Below are positions 16,932 to 24,539 of a DNA stretch of 64,000 nucleotides, one piece after another (the first letter of the stretch is position 1; every line of letters begins with the position of its first letter). The notes under the pieces are model-generated. The model saw only the letters and a program-made list of their open reading frames with translations, was not told the origin of the DNA and searched no databases. The stretch comes from Dyella choica (GTDB taxonomy: Bacteria > Pseudomonadota > Gammaproteobacteria > Xanthomonadales > Rhodanobacteraceae). Location: assembly GCF_003977665.1 (NCBI RefSeq), contig NZ_RYYV01000002.1, positions 1 through 64,000 on the forward strand, read 5' to 3'. Position numbers and translations under genes: made by a program.

Positions 16932-17010
16932 ATATCTCCGATAGTGGAGATATATTATTGTGACGCGTCACAAAATACAAATGGCGATACGGAATATGTG
17001 ACGCGTCACG
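16932..17010 (-). promoter_or_regulatory. Cluster of three palindromes, probable operator
   Basis: ATATCTCC/GGAGATAT (16932-16953), TGTGACGCGTCACA (16959-16972) and TGTGACGCGTCACG (16997-17010) stand directly upstream of the 92-residue gene and touch the end of zot. The last two are near-identical with centres 38 bases apart, compatible with cooperative binding of a dimer. The first covers the ribosome binding site, so it could also act in RNA. Confidence 0.6.
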
Positions 17011-17013
17011 AAA

Positions 17014-18207
17014 TCATGGCTTATGCGGTGCATACACTGGCCGAGCCTCCAGTTCTGGCGGCACATATGCGGACTGGATAGGCGAAGCCTTCCACGCCTC
17101 TGACGCCAACGCGCCATCATCCAAGGGCGCGGCCTCAGCGTGGCCGGCGGGCGGCGAAGCCGCTTCCCGGCGGCCACGCTGATCCGCGTCATCCTGTTTC
17201 TCACGCGAACCAGCGTCGGCCGGCGCGGGTGGAATGAACGGGTTATAGACGCCGTTCTGAACGACCAACCGGCATTGCTTGAGCGGCAGATCGTAACGAG
17301 TGCCCTGCTCCGTATTGCACGTACAGCGGCCATCATCCACCGCAACACAATACAGCCGTGGCTGCGCCTGGACTTCCAACTTATCGAACATGGGTGCCGT
17401 CCACGGCAACCCCGATACCCTAGGCGTCATCCATTTGACGACATCGGTGTGCCGAAGCAGATCTGCCTGCGGCGACGCAGACCGCGCCTCGGTCGAAGAA
17501 GCCGCAACAGACCCGCCTGCACTCGAAACAGCCTTGATGTTCGCAGCGCGCATATGTTGCACAATCACGAAAGCAGCGGCAGCTGCAGCCAAACCTCCGA
17601 CCACGATGAGCGGAAGCAAATAAACCCGCAGCGGGACACGACGTTTCATCGTGTGCAACTGACTGGACTTGTACAGCTCAAAAACTTGCTTCGGCAGCAC
17701 CGCAACATCCTGAACGGCCTGCTTCAACTCTTTCCGATTGTACGGATCATCGATGCAGCGCCCCCAAGTAAATCGCTGAATCACCTGGGTGCCAAACTTA
17801 CGGACCGTGTGCACGTGCTTGTCGACCAAACGACGAACGTAGGCACTCATGTTGGCCGGATCTTGCGTCGTCAACAAAAAATCCATGCCATAGTGCCGAA
17901 CCTTAGTAATTTTCTGCACCCACGCAGCAGGCAAGCCACGGTCCTTAGGCATCAAAGAAATAGGCTGCTCAGGATTGGAGCCATTTTCCTGGCACTCGTC
18001 AATACAGATAATCGAACCAGGAGGAAGCTCCCACCACTTATGAAGCATCTCTTCCGTGAGCGGGATAGCTAGGCCTTCCTTAAGCCCATTGATACCAAAC
18101 GCAAAAATCGGCCGACCCGGCTCGGCCTCCAACAAGCGCACAATTTCCGCAACAAGCTGCGCAGTCTTGCCCGCACCAGGCAGACCCGTAAACAACGCTA
18201 TAGGCAT
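17014..18207 (-). CDS. Zot-like assembly ATPase (pI)
   Basis: This 397-residue inner-membrane ATPase drives filamentous virion extrusion. Walker A GLPGAGKT is at residues 8-15 and Walker B (IICIDECQ) near residue 69. A membrane segment (YLLPLIVVGGLAAAAAAFVI) at about 196-215 separates the cytoplasmic ATPase from a periplasmic C-terminus with several Cys. This is the standard Zot/pI topology. It starts 10 bases after the DUF2523 gene. The periplasmic part contains a Pro/Ala/Asp-rich tail of low complexity. Confidence 0.92.
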   Translation of the reverse strand: MPIALFTGLPGAGKTAQLVAEIVRLLEAEPGRPIFAFGINGLKEGLAIPLTEEMLHKWWELPPGSIICIDECQENGSNPEQPISLMPKDRGLPAAWVQKITKVRHYGMDFLLTTQDPANMSAYVRRLVDKHVHTVRKFGTQVIQRFTWGRCIDDPYNRKELKQAVQDVAVLPKQVFELYKSSQLHTMKRRVPLRVYLLPLIVVGGLAAAAAAFVIVQHMRAANIKAVSSAGGSVAASSTEARSASPQADLLRHTDVVKWMTPRVSGLPWTAPMFDKLEVQAQPRLYCVAVDDGRCTCNTEQGTRYDLPLKQCRLVVQNGVYNPFIPPAPADAGSREKQDDADQRGRREAASPPAGHAEAAPLDDGALASEAWKASPIQSAYVPPELEARPVYAPHKP

Positions 18208-18217
18208 GACGCCCCCC

Positions 18218-18508
18218 CTACGAAGATTGCTTTGACTTCATCGCTAGATGGACGCGTGCGGAGTCAACGACACGACGACCAGCCCAGGCGCTGAGGTAAA
18301 TCGTGATGGCCTTATCGACACCGAAAAAGCCGATCCATCCACCCATACCGCTAGAAGCCAAATACTGCGCAATCTGCGTGTGATCGATGATGCCGGAGAA
18401 GGCTTTCTGCGCGACGAAACCGATTCCCAGCGACACCAACGCAGACAGGGCAAACTGCCCTACCACGCTGAGCAACATCTCGCCGATCCAGGCCACGAAA
18501 ACAGGCAT
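18218..18508 (-). CDS. DUF2523 minor virion protein (pVI-like)
   Basis: This 96-residue hydrophobic protein has several membrane helices (MPVFVAWIGEMLLSVVGQF, then FALSALVSLGIGFVAQ and a third near GWIGFFGVDKAITIYL). DUF2523 proteins between the adsorption protein and Zot correspond to pVI, which with pIII caps the virion. The start overlaps the pIII stop by one base (TGATG). The longer upstream extension of the open frame lies inside pIII and is not used. Confidence 0.85.
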   Translation of the reverse strand: MPVFVAWIGEMLLSVVGQFALSALVSLGIGFVAQKAFSGIIDHTQIAQYLASSGMGGWIGFFGVDKAITIYLSAWAGRRVVDSARVHLAMKSKQSS

Positions 18509-19944
18509 CAGAATGCACTCCCCGCAGTGACGCACGCCGCGCGATACAGCGCGAAGCCGACCACAAGGCCATAGATCCACGGCCCGATGGGACAAATCAG
18601 CGAGAAAGGAACAGTGAAACTTCCAAACTTGCCAATCGAAACCTGCAGGTCCTGCGCCGGACACTGTGTCCCGTAGCCAAATCCGCCGGAGTCATACGAG
18701 CCATTGTTCGCCTGGTCGCCGACCGTATTGCCGTTCGAAGGCTGGACAGTCACGTCCGACTGCGAATACTTAGACAGGTCCTGCTGAAACGTCGACGGGC
18801 CAGAATCATCACCCACCATATACTTCTGCTGATTGCACATGGCGTACCACTCTTGACGCCCCACACCGCACATCACCGCGTCACCGGAACATGCGGGCGG
18901 CGAGTTGCAATCCGAGCCACCGCCATAGCTGCCGCCATTCCCCGTGCTACTGGACGACGCAGGCGACGACTTAGACCCCGACGAGTTCGACGCCGGCAAA
19001 GAAGAATTCGTAGAGCCGCTCGACACCGAACCGCCAGGAGAATTGTAGGTATTGACCGTAACGCCGGACGTCGCACCGGTCGAAATGTTCGACTGAGTGT
19101 ACTTGTCGCTAGAACCAATCTGCGTCGACGGGTCTGTGATCTGATTCTGCGTAGGGTTAGGTAGCGGCGCCGAAGGGGAGCCGGCGCACAACGTTCCGCC
19201 ACCACTCGACACGCAACCGCCCTGCGACGACTCCGCAGTATGCGCTGGAATACAAAATTGTCCGCCGCCGCTCACACCGCAAAACTGATCCGTATTCGGG
19301 TCATAGCAACTTCCACCACCGCAGATAGTCGGCGACGGGCCATTCGACGTCGTAGGCTGCTGCGACAAAGGATTGCCGTTCGGATCATTCATCTGCGGCG
19401 ACGTAGGCCCACCTGACGGCCCCGTGTCACCAAGATCACCCGTGTAAGTGATCGTTGCATGAATATGATAATGACCATACGCGTCAGCAATACCAGACGC
19501 ACCGCTCCACTGGATGGTATAGGGACACCACACCTTGCCACCCGAATTGGGATCCGTCACCAATGTCTGACCAGTCGTCCCCAATTGCTCACCTGGAAAA
19601 TAATAGGTATCGATGCTGGAATTAGCCAACATCGAACACGGATTCACAGGCGAGCCCGTGTAGTCAGTGCAACCGCCTAGCCACGGATAGCCCTGACCTG
19701 CCAAGCCGTACGGGAAACAATATGCGGGATTGCCACTCACCGGGTTCGTACTCTGCTTGCAAGGCTGCGTCTGAAAGGATGAACCCCACGTCGCTTGATC
19801 CTGCGCAAGAATCGCCTGACAAGACTGATACGCCTGACCAGCAGTTACCGCCGCACGGACGGGCGATGACGCAAAAAACATCCCAACGACAAACACGAGC
19901 AGAGCAACAGTCAGTCGTCGCGCGATGGCACAAACAGTATCCAT
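18508..19944 (-). CDS. TspB-like attachment protein (pIII)
   Basis: The protein has 478 residues with a signal peptide (hydrophobic core LTVALLVFVVGMFFA, cleavage after VRA near residue 31). A Cys-rich N-terminal domain is followed by a long Gly/Ser/Thr/Pro-rich linker (about 170-340), a second Cys-rich domain (CNSPPACSGDAVMCG) and a C-terminal membrane anchor (GPWIYGLVVGFALYRAACV). This is the arrangement of the virion tip adsorption protein of Neisseria/Xanthomonas-type inoviruses (TspB family). It binds the receiving cell's pilus and then TolA. Confidence 0.88.
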   Translation of the reverse strand: MDTVCAIARRLTVALLVFVVGMFFASSPVRAAVTAGQAYQSCQAILAQDQATWGSSFQTQPCKQSTNPVSGNPAYCFPYGLAGQGYPWLGGCTDYTGSPVNPCSMLANSSIDTYYFPGEQLGTTGQTLVTDPNSGGKVWCPYTIQWSGASGIADAYGHYHIHATITYTGDLGDTGPSGGPTSPQMNDPNGNPLSQQPTTSNGPSPTICGGGSCYDPNTDQFCGVSGGGQFCIPAHTAESSQGGCVSSGGGTLCAGSPSAPLPNPTQNQITDPSTQIGSSDKYTQSNISTGATSGVTVNTYNSPGGSVSSGSTNSSLPASNSSGSKSSPASSSSTGNGGSYGGGSDCNSPPACSGDAVMCGVGRQEWYAMCNQQKYMVGDDSGPSTFQQDLSKYSQSDVTVQPSNGNTVGDQANNGSYDSGGFGYGTQCPAQDLQVSIGKFGSFTVPFSLICPIGPWIYGLVVGFALYRAACVTAGSAF

Positions 19945-20057
19945 GCAGCACCCAGCAGGCCGATCAACTCAAACCACCCGACGTAATCCGATATCGACAT
20001 ACGCCACCCAGGAAAGAGAAAGCGCAGGGGAGGCACACGCCTCCCCCGGCCCATGGA

Positions 20058-20282
20058 TCAGATAGCGCTCTTGACCCACTTGTACACGCGCGCACCCACC
20101 GTCATGGCAAGCCACGCCACACCGATGGTGGCGATCGCCGCAGCCGCTGCAGTCAACGCAGCCGTCACCGACGAAACATCGACACCACCAGTGCCCTGTG
20201 CGAACGCGGCAGACGACACCATGCCGACACTCACCAGACCAACACCCGCGATCTTCTTCAGCTTGAACTTCATGTCACGCAT
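20058..20282 (-). CDS. Major coat protein (pVIII)
   Basis: This 74-residue precursor has a basic start and signal peptide (MKFKLKKIAGVGLVSVGMV, cleavage after AFA near residue 28). The mature coat of about 46 residues has a Ser/Thr/Ala amphipathic part, a membrane helix (AAAAIATIGVAWLAMTVGA) and a basic C-terminus (RVYKWVKSAI) that faces the DNA. A GAGG ribosome binding site precedes the ATG at 20282. Placement just upstream of pIII is canonical. Confidence 0.93.
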   Translation of the reverse strand: MRDMKFKLKKIAGVGLVSVGMVSSAAFAQGTGGVDVSSVTAALTAAAAAIATIGVAWLAMTVGARVYKWVKSAI

Positions 20283-20283
20283 A

Positions 20284-20493
20284 TCACGACCCTCTACTTG
20301 CTGCTGACGCGATTGCCCTAAACGAATAAGCGGTGGCCCACGTCAGCAAAATAGCCACGCCTATCGCTGCGCCGCCCACGGCGTCCAGCGGGGGGAGCAT
20401 CGACGGCTGCGCAACCCAATAGGGCGCAGAACAATGACCCGTCGTTGCATCAACATTCGCGGGGTCGCACGCCAAATACACCGTGCCTGTCAT
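20284..20493 (-). CDS. Small membrane protein upstream of the coat gene
   Basis: This 69-residue protein has one membrane helix near the C-terminus (AIGVAILLTWATAYSFRAI) and two Cys in the N-terminal part. Its start overlaps the preceding small gene by 4 bases. Position and size fit a minor coat (pVII/pIX-like) protein of the leading virion tip, but sequence alone cannot prove it. Confidence 0.65.
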   Translation of the reverse strand: MTGTVYLACDPANVDATTGHCSAPYWVAQPSMLPPLDAVGGAAIGVAILLTWATAYSFRAIASAASRGS

Positions 20494-20669
20494 GACTTAC
20501 GCCTCCGCAGAAATCGAATCCAAACGAACAACCACCACAGCGCGATAAGCGCGCACGCCGCAACCAACTCGCTCTTCGACACACACCAGTAATGCTCAAA
20601 TACCAAACCAGCCGGCCCTGGCCGACGAAACGGAATGCAGAACAACCAGGGCCGGCTCCACCAATGCAT
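20490..20669 (-). CDS. 59-residue membrane protein of the prophage
   Basis: The ATG at 20669 overlaps the stop of the ssDNA-binding protein gene (TGATG). The product starts MHWWSRPWLFC and has a hydrophobic helix near the C-terminus (AACALIALWWLFVW) followed by a basic end (RFLRRRKS). It overlaps the next gene by 4 bases (ATGA). The perfect fit into the chain of overlapping starts and stops supports it as real. It may be a minor coat protein. Confidence 0.7.
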   Translation of the reverse strand: MHWWSRPWLFCIPFRRPGPAGLVFEHYWCVSKSELVAACALIALWWLFVWIRFLRRRKS

Positions 20670-20959
20670 CAGGCAACCTTACCGGGCGCCACGGCCACCA
20701 CCGGCTTCACCGGCTTCAACTTGATATAACGCGACAGCTCCAGGTCACCGAAGCGACCTAGGGAGAAGCAACTCGGATCGATCTCGTAATCGCCCATCGG
20801 ATAGACGGACCCAGTACCGAGACCGATGCGAAACGGCAGGCCGTAGCCGTCTCCCTGATCAAGCACCGCACGCTGCTCGCGCAGAATCTGCTGCGCACCG
20901 TTCCTGTCCTTGTACTGACGCTCTTGCACAACCGTGTCTTTGATAATCACGCGGGACAT
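20669..20959 (-). CDS. Single-stranded DNA-binding protein (pV-like)
   Basis: The protein has 96 residues from the ATG at 20959, overlapping the end of rep by 13 bases. The C-terminal part (YPMGDYEIDPSCFSLGRFG, then LELSRYIKLKPVK) matches the conserved end of inovirus gene V-type OB-fold proteins. It coats nascent viral single strands and diverts them from replication to assembly. The longer open frame upstream is inside rep and is not used. Confidence 0.85.
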   Translation of the reverse strand: MSRVIIKDTVVQERQYKDRNGAQQILREQRAVLDQGDGYGLPFRIGLGTGSVYPMGDYEIDPSCFSLGRFGDLELSRYIKLKPVKPVVAVAPGKVA

Positions 20960-22053
20960 AGCTCTTGCCTCACCATTTCGTAGAGTTGATTCGCTGCACC
21001 CAATGTCTTGAAACGCGAGGGCAGCGATTCCCGCGTCACGTTCTGGCGCAAGAAACCCTCGGCCTGATCGCCGAGAGCGCGCAATATCAATCCAAGCGAA
21101 GGCCCGCACTGTGTGCGCAGCCACTTCACGCAAGCCGACGCAGTCGCCTCCACCTTGGCCTTGACCACCGTCAGCTTGTTGGCGACATCCTGCAGCCCAA
21201 TGCGAGCGCACAACGCGTCCAGGAACGCATGCGCGCCACGGAAATAGCGCAACGGATGAAGCAACATATCGAGAGGAAGGCCACGACGCGCACGCGGGTT
21301 ATCCGCGAATTCCTCGCCCACGTGCTTGCCGTAGAACCGCTGCTCGATTCTCAGCCAGGGCGACGACTCGTCTTTGAGCTGCTTGCCCTTTTCGTAGATG
21401 CACAATTCCTTGTGCCCTTTCTTGCCGACGTACAAGGTGCAACCAGTGCCGTGGCCATGGTCATCCAAGAAACGAGTCTTAGGCGGGCGCCCTGCCCCAT
21501 TGAACAGACCCTCGCTCGCGCGCCGCGCGGTGTCGCGCAGATCAAGACTAATTCCACCGAAATCGTCCAGCGCCAGGTCACAGCGGCTCACGCGCGCGGC
21601 GAGAATTTCAAGCTGGAAGTGCACATGCTCCCAGCGCCTGATCCACCGGCAGCCCTCGCCACTCACCTCCACCAACATCGTGCCTGCGTTACCACCGAAC
21701 GCCACACGCCCTACGAGCGCGCCCTCGCGATCCAAGATCAAGCACGAGTTGTCGTAGCGATACAGCTTGCGGCCAGTCGGCCGCGAAACGCGAAGCATCG
21801 CCTCGCTGCCGAAAATGAAGGTCCCAATGTCATCCGTGCTCGTGATCGAGCACTCTTCAAGACGGGCCATCGGGAAAGTGACCGTCAGGTAGTCGATGCC
21901 GAGGGCAAATCCGGTCACCCCACCCTTTTGGCCCCTGTTAGCGTCAGGGCCAACCACCGCTCCGGACCTTTTCCCCGCCCCGACCGGTGTAAAGCCATTT
22001 TTCAATGACTTAGCAGAGAACGGGAACGCCTCAGCGGGGCGACGGCGGCTCAT
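20947..22053 (-). CDS. Rolling-circle replication initiator (Rep, pII-like)
   Basis: This 368-residue replication initiation factor is of the Rep_trans/RstA type: a beta-rich N-terminal part (FALGIDYLTVTFP), the family hallmark RCDLALDDFGG near the middle, a conserved GCTLYVGKKGHKELCIYEK block, and an RIEQRF motif. A Tyr in these regions would nick the plus-strand origin. Its start overlaps a 29-codon gene by 4 bases (ATGA) and its end overlaps the ssDNA-binding gene. Confidence 0.9.
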   Translation of the reverse strand: MSRRRPAEAFPFSAKSLKNGFTPVGAGKRSGAVVGPDANRGQKGGVTGFALGIDYLTVTFPMARLEECSITSTDDIGTFIFGSEAMLRVSRPTGRKLYRYDNSCLILDREGALVGRVAFGGNAGTMLVEVSGEGCRWIRRWEHVHFQLEILAARVSRCDLALDDFGGISLDLRDTARRASEGLFNGAGRPPKTRFLDDHGHGTGCTLYVGKKGHKELCIYEKGKQLKDESSPWLRIEQRFYGKHVGEEFADNPRARRGLPLDMLLHPLRYFRGAHAFLDALCARIGLQDVANKLTVVKAKVEATASACVKWLRTQCGPSLGLILRALGDQAEGFLRQNVTRESLPSRFKTLGAANQLYEMVRQELCPA

Positions 22054-22139
22054 TCGCCACCCCGACTAAACCAGCCCCACATCACCACCAAGCACCACGC
22101 CAAGAAGACATAGGCGGCATAGACAAAAATCCAGCTCAC
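22050..22139 (-). CDS. 29-residue membrane peptide of the prophage
   Basis: A GTG start at 22139 overlaps the stop of the preceding gene by 4 bases (GTGA), and its own stop overlaps the rep start (ATGA). The peptide is almost all one hydrophobic helix (WIFVYAAYVFLAWCLVVMWG) with a short polar end. The double overlap supports it, but the start codon is weak and there is no clear ribosome binding site. Confidence 0.45.
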   Translation of the reverse strand: MSWIFVYAAYVFLAWCLVVMWGWFSRGGE

Positions 22140-22309
22140 AGGAGCCCCCGCATGACCTGCTCGGCCGTCTCAGCGTGCCTACCTGCGCGACGCTCAGCGT
22201 CAGCGGCCAGCTCCGATTCGCCCAGGAGTCGGAAAATCGACGCGAAACGCAGTTCGGTCTCGCAGGCCTCCGCGCACCGCGTAACGGCCTCGAACTGGAA
22301 GCCGGTCAT
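22136..22309 (-). CDS. 57-residue small prophage protein
   Basis: The ATG at 22309 overlaps the preceding stop by 4 bases (ATGA). The product is acidic and helical (FEAVTRCAEACETELRFAS, then ESELAADAERRAGRHAETA) with no membrane segment. It belongs to the run of small early genes before rep. Function unknown. Confidence 0.6.
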   Translation of the reverse strand: MTGFQFEAVTRCAEACETELRFASIFRLLGESELAADAERRAGRHAETAEQVMRGLL

Positions 22310-22494
22310 ATCTGCGCACCTTGCCGATTGCCCTGCTCCGCAACAACGCGGGCAACAGCAAAGACACCATCTGCAGCCGCATCACCCCCGTCCAAGAAAA
22401 GGCCGCGCGCAACCTGGACCAACGACCTGTGGACCTCCCTCGCCTGCTCAGCCGTCAGCGTGAGAATTACCTCCGCCAGCAGAATCCGATTCAT
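22306..22494 (-). CDS. 62-residue small prophage protein
   Basis: The start at 22494 overlaps the previous gene by 4 bases and the stop overlaps the next one by 4. The N-terminus (MNRILLAEVILTLTAEQAREVH) forms an amphipathic helix, followed by a Gly/Ala-rich stretch. No family recognised. It is probably part of the early operon under repressor control. Confidence 0.6.
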   Translation of the reverse strand: MNRILLAEVILTLTAEQAREVHRSLVQVARGLFLDGGDAAADGVFAVARVVAEQGNRQGAQI

Positions 22495-22604
22495 AGCCGC
22501 ACCCCTTCCAGAGACGCCCGCTGACGGGCAGCAAGATCACGAAGGGGAATTGCCACCCGGGAGGTCACAAAGGCCGTGGCGGCGCAGGCAAGAAGTATCA
22601 GCAC
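22491..22604 (-). CDS. 37-residue first gene of the prophage early operon
   Basis: I choose the GTG at 22604 (preceded by GGGGA, 6 bases). The longer open frame to 22673 would start at the -35 box of the promoter, so it cannot be transcribed from there. The product is a single membrane helix (LILLACAATAFVTSRVAIPL) with a basic tail. It overlaps the next gene by 4 bases. Confidence 0.45.
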   Translation of the reverse strand: MLILLACAATAFVTSRVAIPLRDLAARQRASLEGVRL

Positions 22605-22616
22605 TGGATTCCCCAA

Positions 22617-22673
22617 TGTCTTGGACCCCAAGACATGGGCGCATGTATAGTACCCCTGAACATTCGATGTCAA
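22617..22673 (-). promoter_or_regulatory. Prophage early promoter with repressor operator
   Basis: On the minus strand, TTGACA (22668-22673) is followed after 18 bases by TATACA (22644-22649), a good sigma-70 promoter for the whole operon. Just downstream lies a perfect inverted repeat TGTCTTGG-ACC-CCAAGACA (22617-22635), where a bound repressor would block initiation. A related palindrome AGACATGTCT (22682-22691) covers the start codon of the divergent repressor gene, so one protein probably controls both directions. Confidence 0.72.
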
Positions 22674-22685
22674 TAGGGCCGAGAC

Positions 22686-23051
22686 ATGTCTGCCTCAATC
22701 AAACTGCTCGACAAGTACAAGACCGCCATGGGCATCACATCCGACAACGCGTGCGCAAACGCACTAGGCGTCGGCAGAGCAGCGGTCAGCCGCTGGCGAA
22801 ACGGTGACGGACACCCGGACCCTGGCCTTGTGGAAGACATGTGCAAGGCAACAGGCGAATCCGTAGCGCACTGGCTACCGTTGATCGAAGCAGAAAGGGC
22901 AACAAGTCCCAAAGCACGCCAGGTGTGGCTTCGGCTTGCGCAAGCAGCCGCAGTAATAGCACTGATGGCGTCACTGCACAGGAGCGGCGCTCACGCGCAG
23001 CTCGCCCTGCTTTTTGCCGCCCATAATCCTGGCGGTCTGTATATTATGTAA
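22686..23051 (+). CDS. Prophage HTH repressor (DUF3693-type)
   Basis: This 121-residue protein has an N-terminal Cro/cI-type helix-turn-helix (SDNACANALGVGRAAVSRWR) followed by PGLVEDMCKATGESVAHWL, the pattern of DUF3693 phage regulators, and a hydrophobic C-terminal segment (AAAVIALMASL). It is divergent from the operon with an operator between. Its last codons (GLYIM and stop) are encoded by the right attachment site, so its C-terminus depends on whether the phage is integrated. It probably maintains lysogeny and immunity, like RstR in CTX-phi. Confidence 0.8.
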   Translation: MSASIKLLDKYKTAMGITSDNACANALGVGRAAVSRWRNGDGHPDPGLVEDMCKATGESVAHWLPLIEAERATSPKARQVWLRLAQAAAVIALMASLHRSGAHAQLALLFAAHNPGGLYIM

Positions 23052-23054
23052 AAT
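23027..23054 (+). other. Prophage right attachment site (attR)
   Basis: The centre TGTATA (23038-23043) and the XerD arm TTATGTAAAAT are dif-like, while the XerC arm (TCCTGGCGGTC) is diverged. A degenerate XerC arm is typical of the phage-derived half site of dif-integrating inoviruses. The XerD arm here is then the original host one. Confidence 0.85.
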
Positions 23055-23253
23055 TAGATTCGGGACATCCGAAAAGCTGGCAGTCCGGCCTTTGGGGTTC
23101 GTGACCAAACACAGATGTTCGCGCCACCCGTTGATTTGCTTGATGCCCACCACTCGGCGCCCCTGCTTGGCAGCCTAGGCCTCGTTCTCATGATTTGAGA
23201 CGTCTGTTGGTCACGCTTGGCCTCAAGCCTGAGAAACCAAGGACATCGCAAAC

Positions 23254-23556
23254 ATGACCGCACAAAGCCTAAAGTCGTTTCTTACCAATGAATTCGTCGA
23301 TCAGGCGTCCGATACGTTGGCTGCGGATGGGTTCATTTCCGACGAGCACGACTTCGCACCGTACCGAGAAACCGTCTCCACCCACGTCGAGTCCATTCAG
23401 AACGCGCTTCAGGATCGTGGCTTTGATATTGAACTGAGCGCCGGCTTTGTCAAAGGTAAGGATACGTACGCCTATTTTATCTATGACACCGATCGGTTCG
23501 TCGATTCCACCGCTGCCAAGGCCGCGGTAAGTCGTTGGCTAGATAGACGTGACTGA
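23254..23556 (+). CDS. Hypothetical 100-residue protein
   Basis: This short acidic protein has no recognised domain. It contains alternating helical and strand-like segments (FDIELSAGFVKGKDTYAYFI) and ends WLDRRD. It has no membrane segment. It lies between attR and the convergent KfrA-like gene. The 200 bases before it hold only a short minus-strand frame that runs into the dif site. Confidence 0.5.
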   Translation: MTAQSLKSFLTNEFVDQASDTLAADGFISDEHDFAPYRETVSTHVESIQNALQDRGFDIELSAGFVKGKDTYAYFIYDTDRFVDSTAAKAAVSRWLDRRD

Positions 23557-23582
23557 TCAGTGAGTCGATTAGGCTCGCCGAT

Positions 23583-24461
23583 TTAGCGAATCTTCTGCTT
23601 CGCTGGGCGTTTCGATTTGCCCTTTGCCGCGGATGATGACTTGCCGGCTTGCAGCTTCGAAGGCGCCGGCGCGTTGCGCCATTGCGTTAAAGCGGTCTCC
23701 AACGCCCGTATTTGCCCTGCCTGATGGGCGGATGCTTGTTCGGCCGTATGTAAGGCCGCTCGTAACGAATCCTGTTGAGCAGTGAGTTGCGCCGTGGTCT
23801 TGGCGTGCTCGCGCTGCGCGCGTTCCAGTAGTTGTTGCAGCGCCTTGACCTCCTGACGGGCGTGATCGATCTGCTGATGCGCGCGATCTTCCAGGCCACG
23901 CACCTGGTTCAGCGCGGTCGCCCGCTCGCCGCGTAAGGTATGGAGTTCCAACTGTTGCTGGTCGACCTGCGTCTGCAAACGATCCCGTTGCTGCACCAGG
24001 TCGACTCGCTGCGCTTCCATTTGATCCACCAGCACTTGGCGTTCGCGGAGTTGCGTCTCGGCCTGCGCCCGCTGGGTGGCATGCTCGGCCACATTGGCTT
24101 GTGCTTCGGCCAGTGCGATCTCCCATAACTTCCGTTCCTGGGTCAGGTCGGATTGGGCGGCGAATAGGGTGTTCTGATCCTCTATTAGCGCGGCACGGGC
24201 CAGCGTCTCGGCGTGCGACAGCGCCAGGCGCCACACGTCGGCAAATGCCTGCCCTGCTTCCGGTGGCACGTCGGGGAGCCGGATGGCCTCCTGCAATCGT
24301 TGCGCCAACGTGCCGCGCCATACATCCATCATGCGCGTGACCGTATTGGGCGAGCCGGTGCCTAACGCTTGGCGGATCTTCTCGACAGTGGGCTTGTCGC
24401 CGGCGGCGATCAACGCGTCCGCGGCCGCGTTGACCTGCTCTTGGGTGATGCCTTTAGGCAT
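23583..24461 (-). CDS. KfrA-like DNA-binding coiled-coil protein
   Basis: The protein has 292 residues from the ATG at 24461 (GGAG 8 bases upstream). The KfrA_N domain is at residues 1-115 (ITQEQVNAAADALIAAGDKP, then a winged-helix-like TVEKIRQALG and NTVTRMMDVWRG). A long Gln/Glu/Ala coiled coil (about 120-265) and a basic tail (KSSSAAKGKSKRPAKQKIR) follow. KfrA proteins bind their own operators and can organise DNA. It is divergent from a truncated tyrosine recombinase; the same pairing occurs in other Xanthomonadales to my knowledge. A CGATAA/TTATCG inverted repeat in the gap is a likely operator. Confidence 0.8.
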   Translation of the reverse strand: MPKGITQEQVNAAADALIAAGDKPTVEKIRQALGTGSPNTVTRMMDVWRGTLAQRLQEAIRLPDVPPEAGQAFADVWRLALSHAETLARAALIEDQNTLFAAQSDLTQERKLWEIALAEAQANVAEHATQRAQAETQLRERQVLVDQMEAQRVDLVQQRDRLQTQVDQQQLELHTLRGERATALNQVRGLEDRAHQQIDHARQEVKALQQLLERAQREHAKTTAQLTAQQDSLRAALHTAEQASAHQAGQIRALETALTQWRNAPAPSKLQAGKSSSAAKGKSKRPAKQKIR

Positions 24462-24508
24462 GTCTATGTCTCCTCGATCGGCACCCTGCCCTGGCCTTGC
24501 CGTACTCA

Positions 24509-24527
24509 CGATAAGTGATGATTATCG
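24509..24527. promoter_or_regulatory. Inverted repeat, likely KfrA operator
   Basis: CGATAA (24509-24514) and TTATCG (24522-24527) form a palindrome with a 7-base spacer, 48 bases upstream of the KfrA-like start. KfrA-type proteins are known to repress their own promoters through such repeats. Confidence 0.5.
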
Positions 24528-24539
24528 CGGCCAGATGTC

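Larger units (their letters stand above)
15618..23037. mobile_element. Filamentous (inovirus) prophage integrated at dif, about 7.4 kb
   Basis: Two dif-type sites bracket a full inovirus gene set on the minus strand: Rep, ssDNA-binding protein, small membrane proteins, major coat pVIII, TspB-like adsorption protein, DUF2523 pVI and Zot/pI. A divergent repressor gene is at the right end and a DUF3653-like gene at the left. Every structural and replication gene is open, most neighbours overlap by 1-13 bases, and the promoter region is intact, so the prophage looks able to produce phage. No integrase gene is present, as expected for a XerCD-dependent element. Confidence 0.92.
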
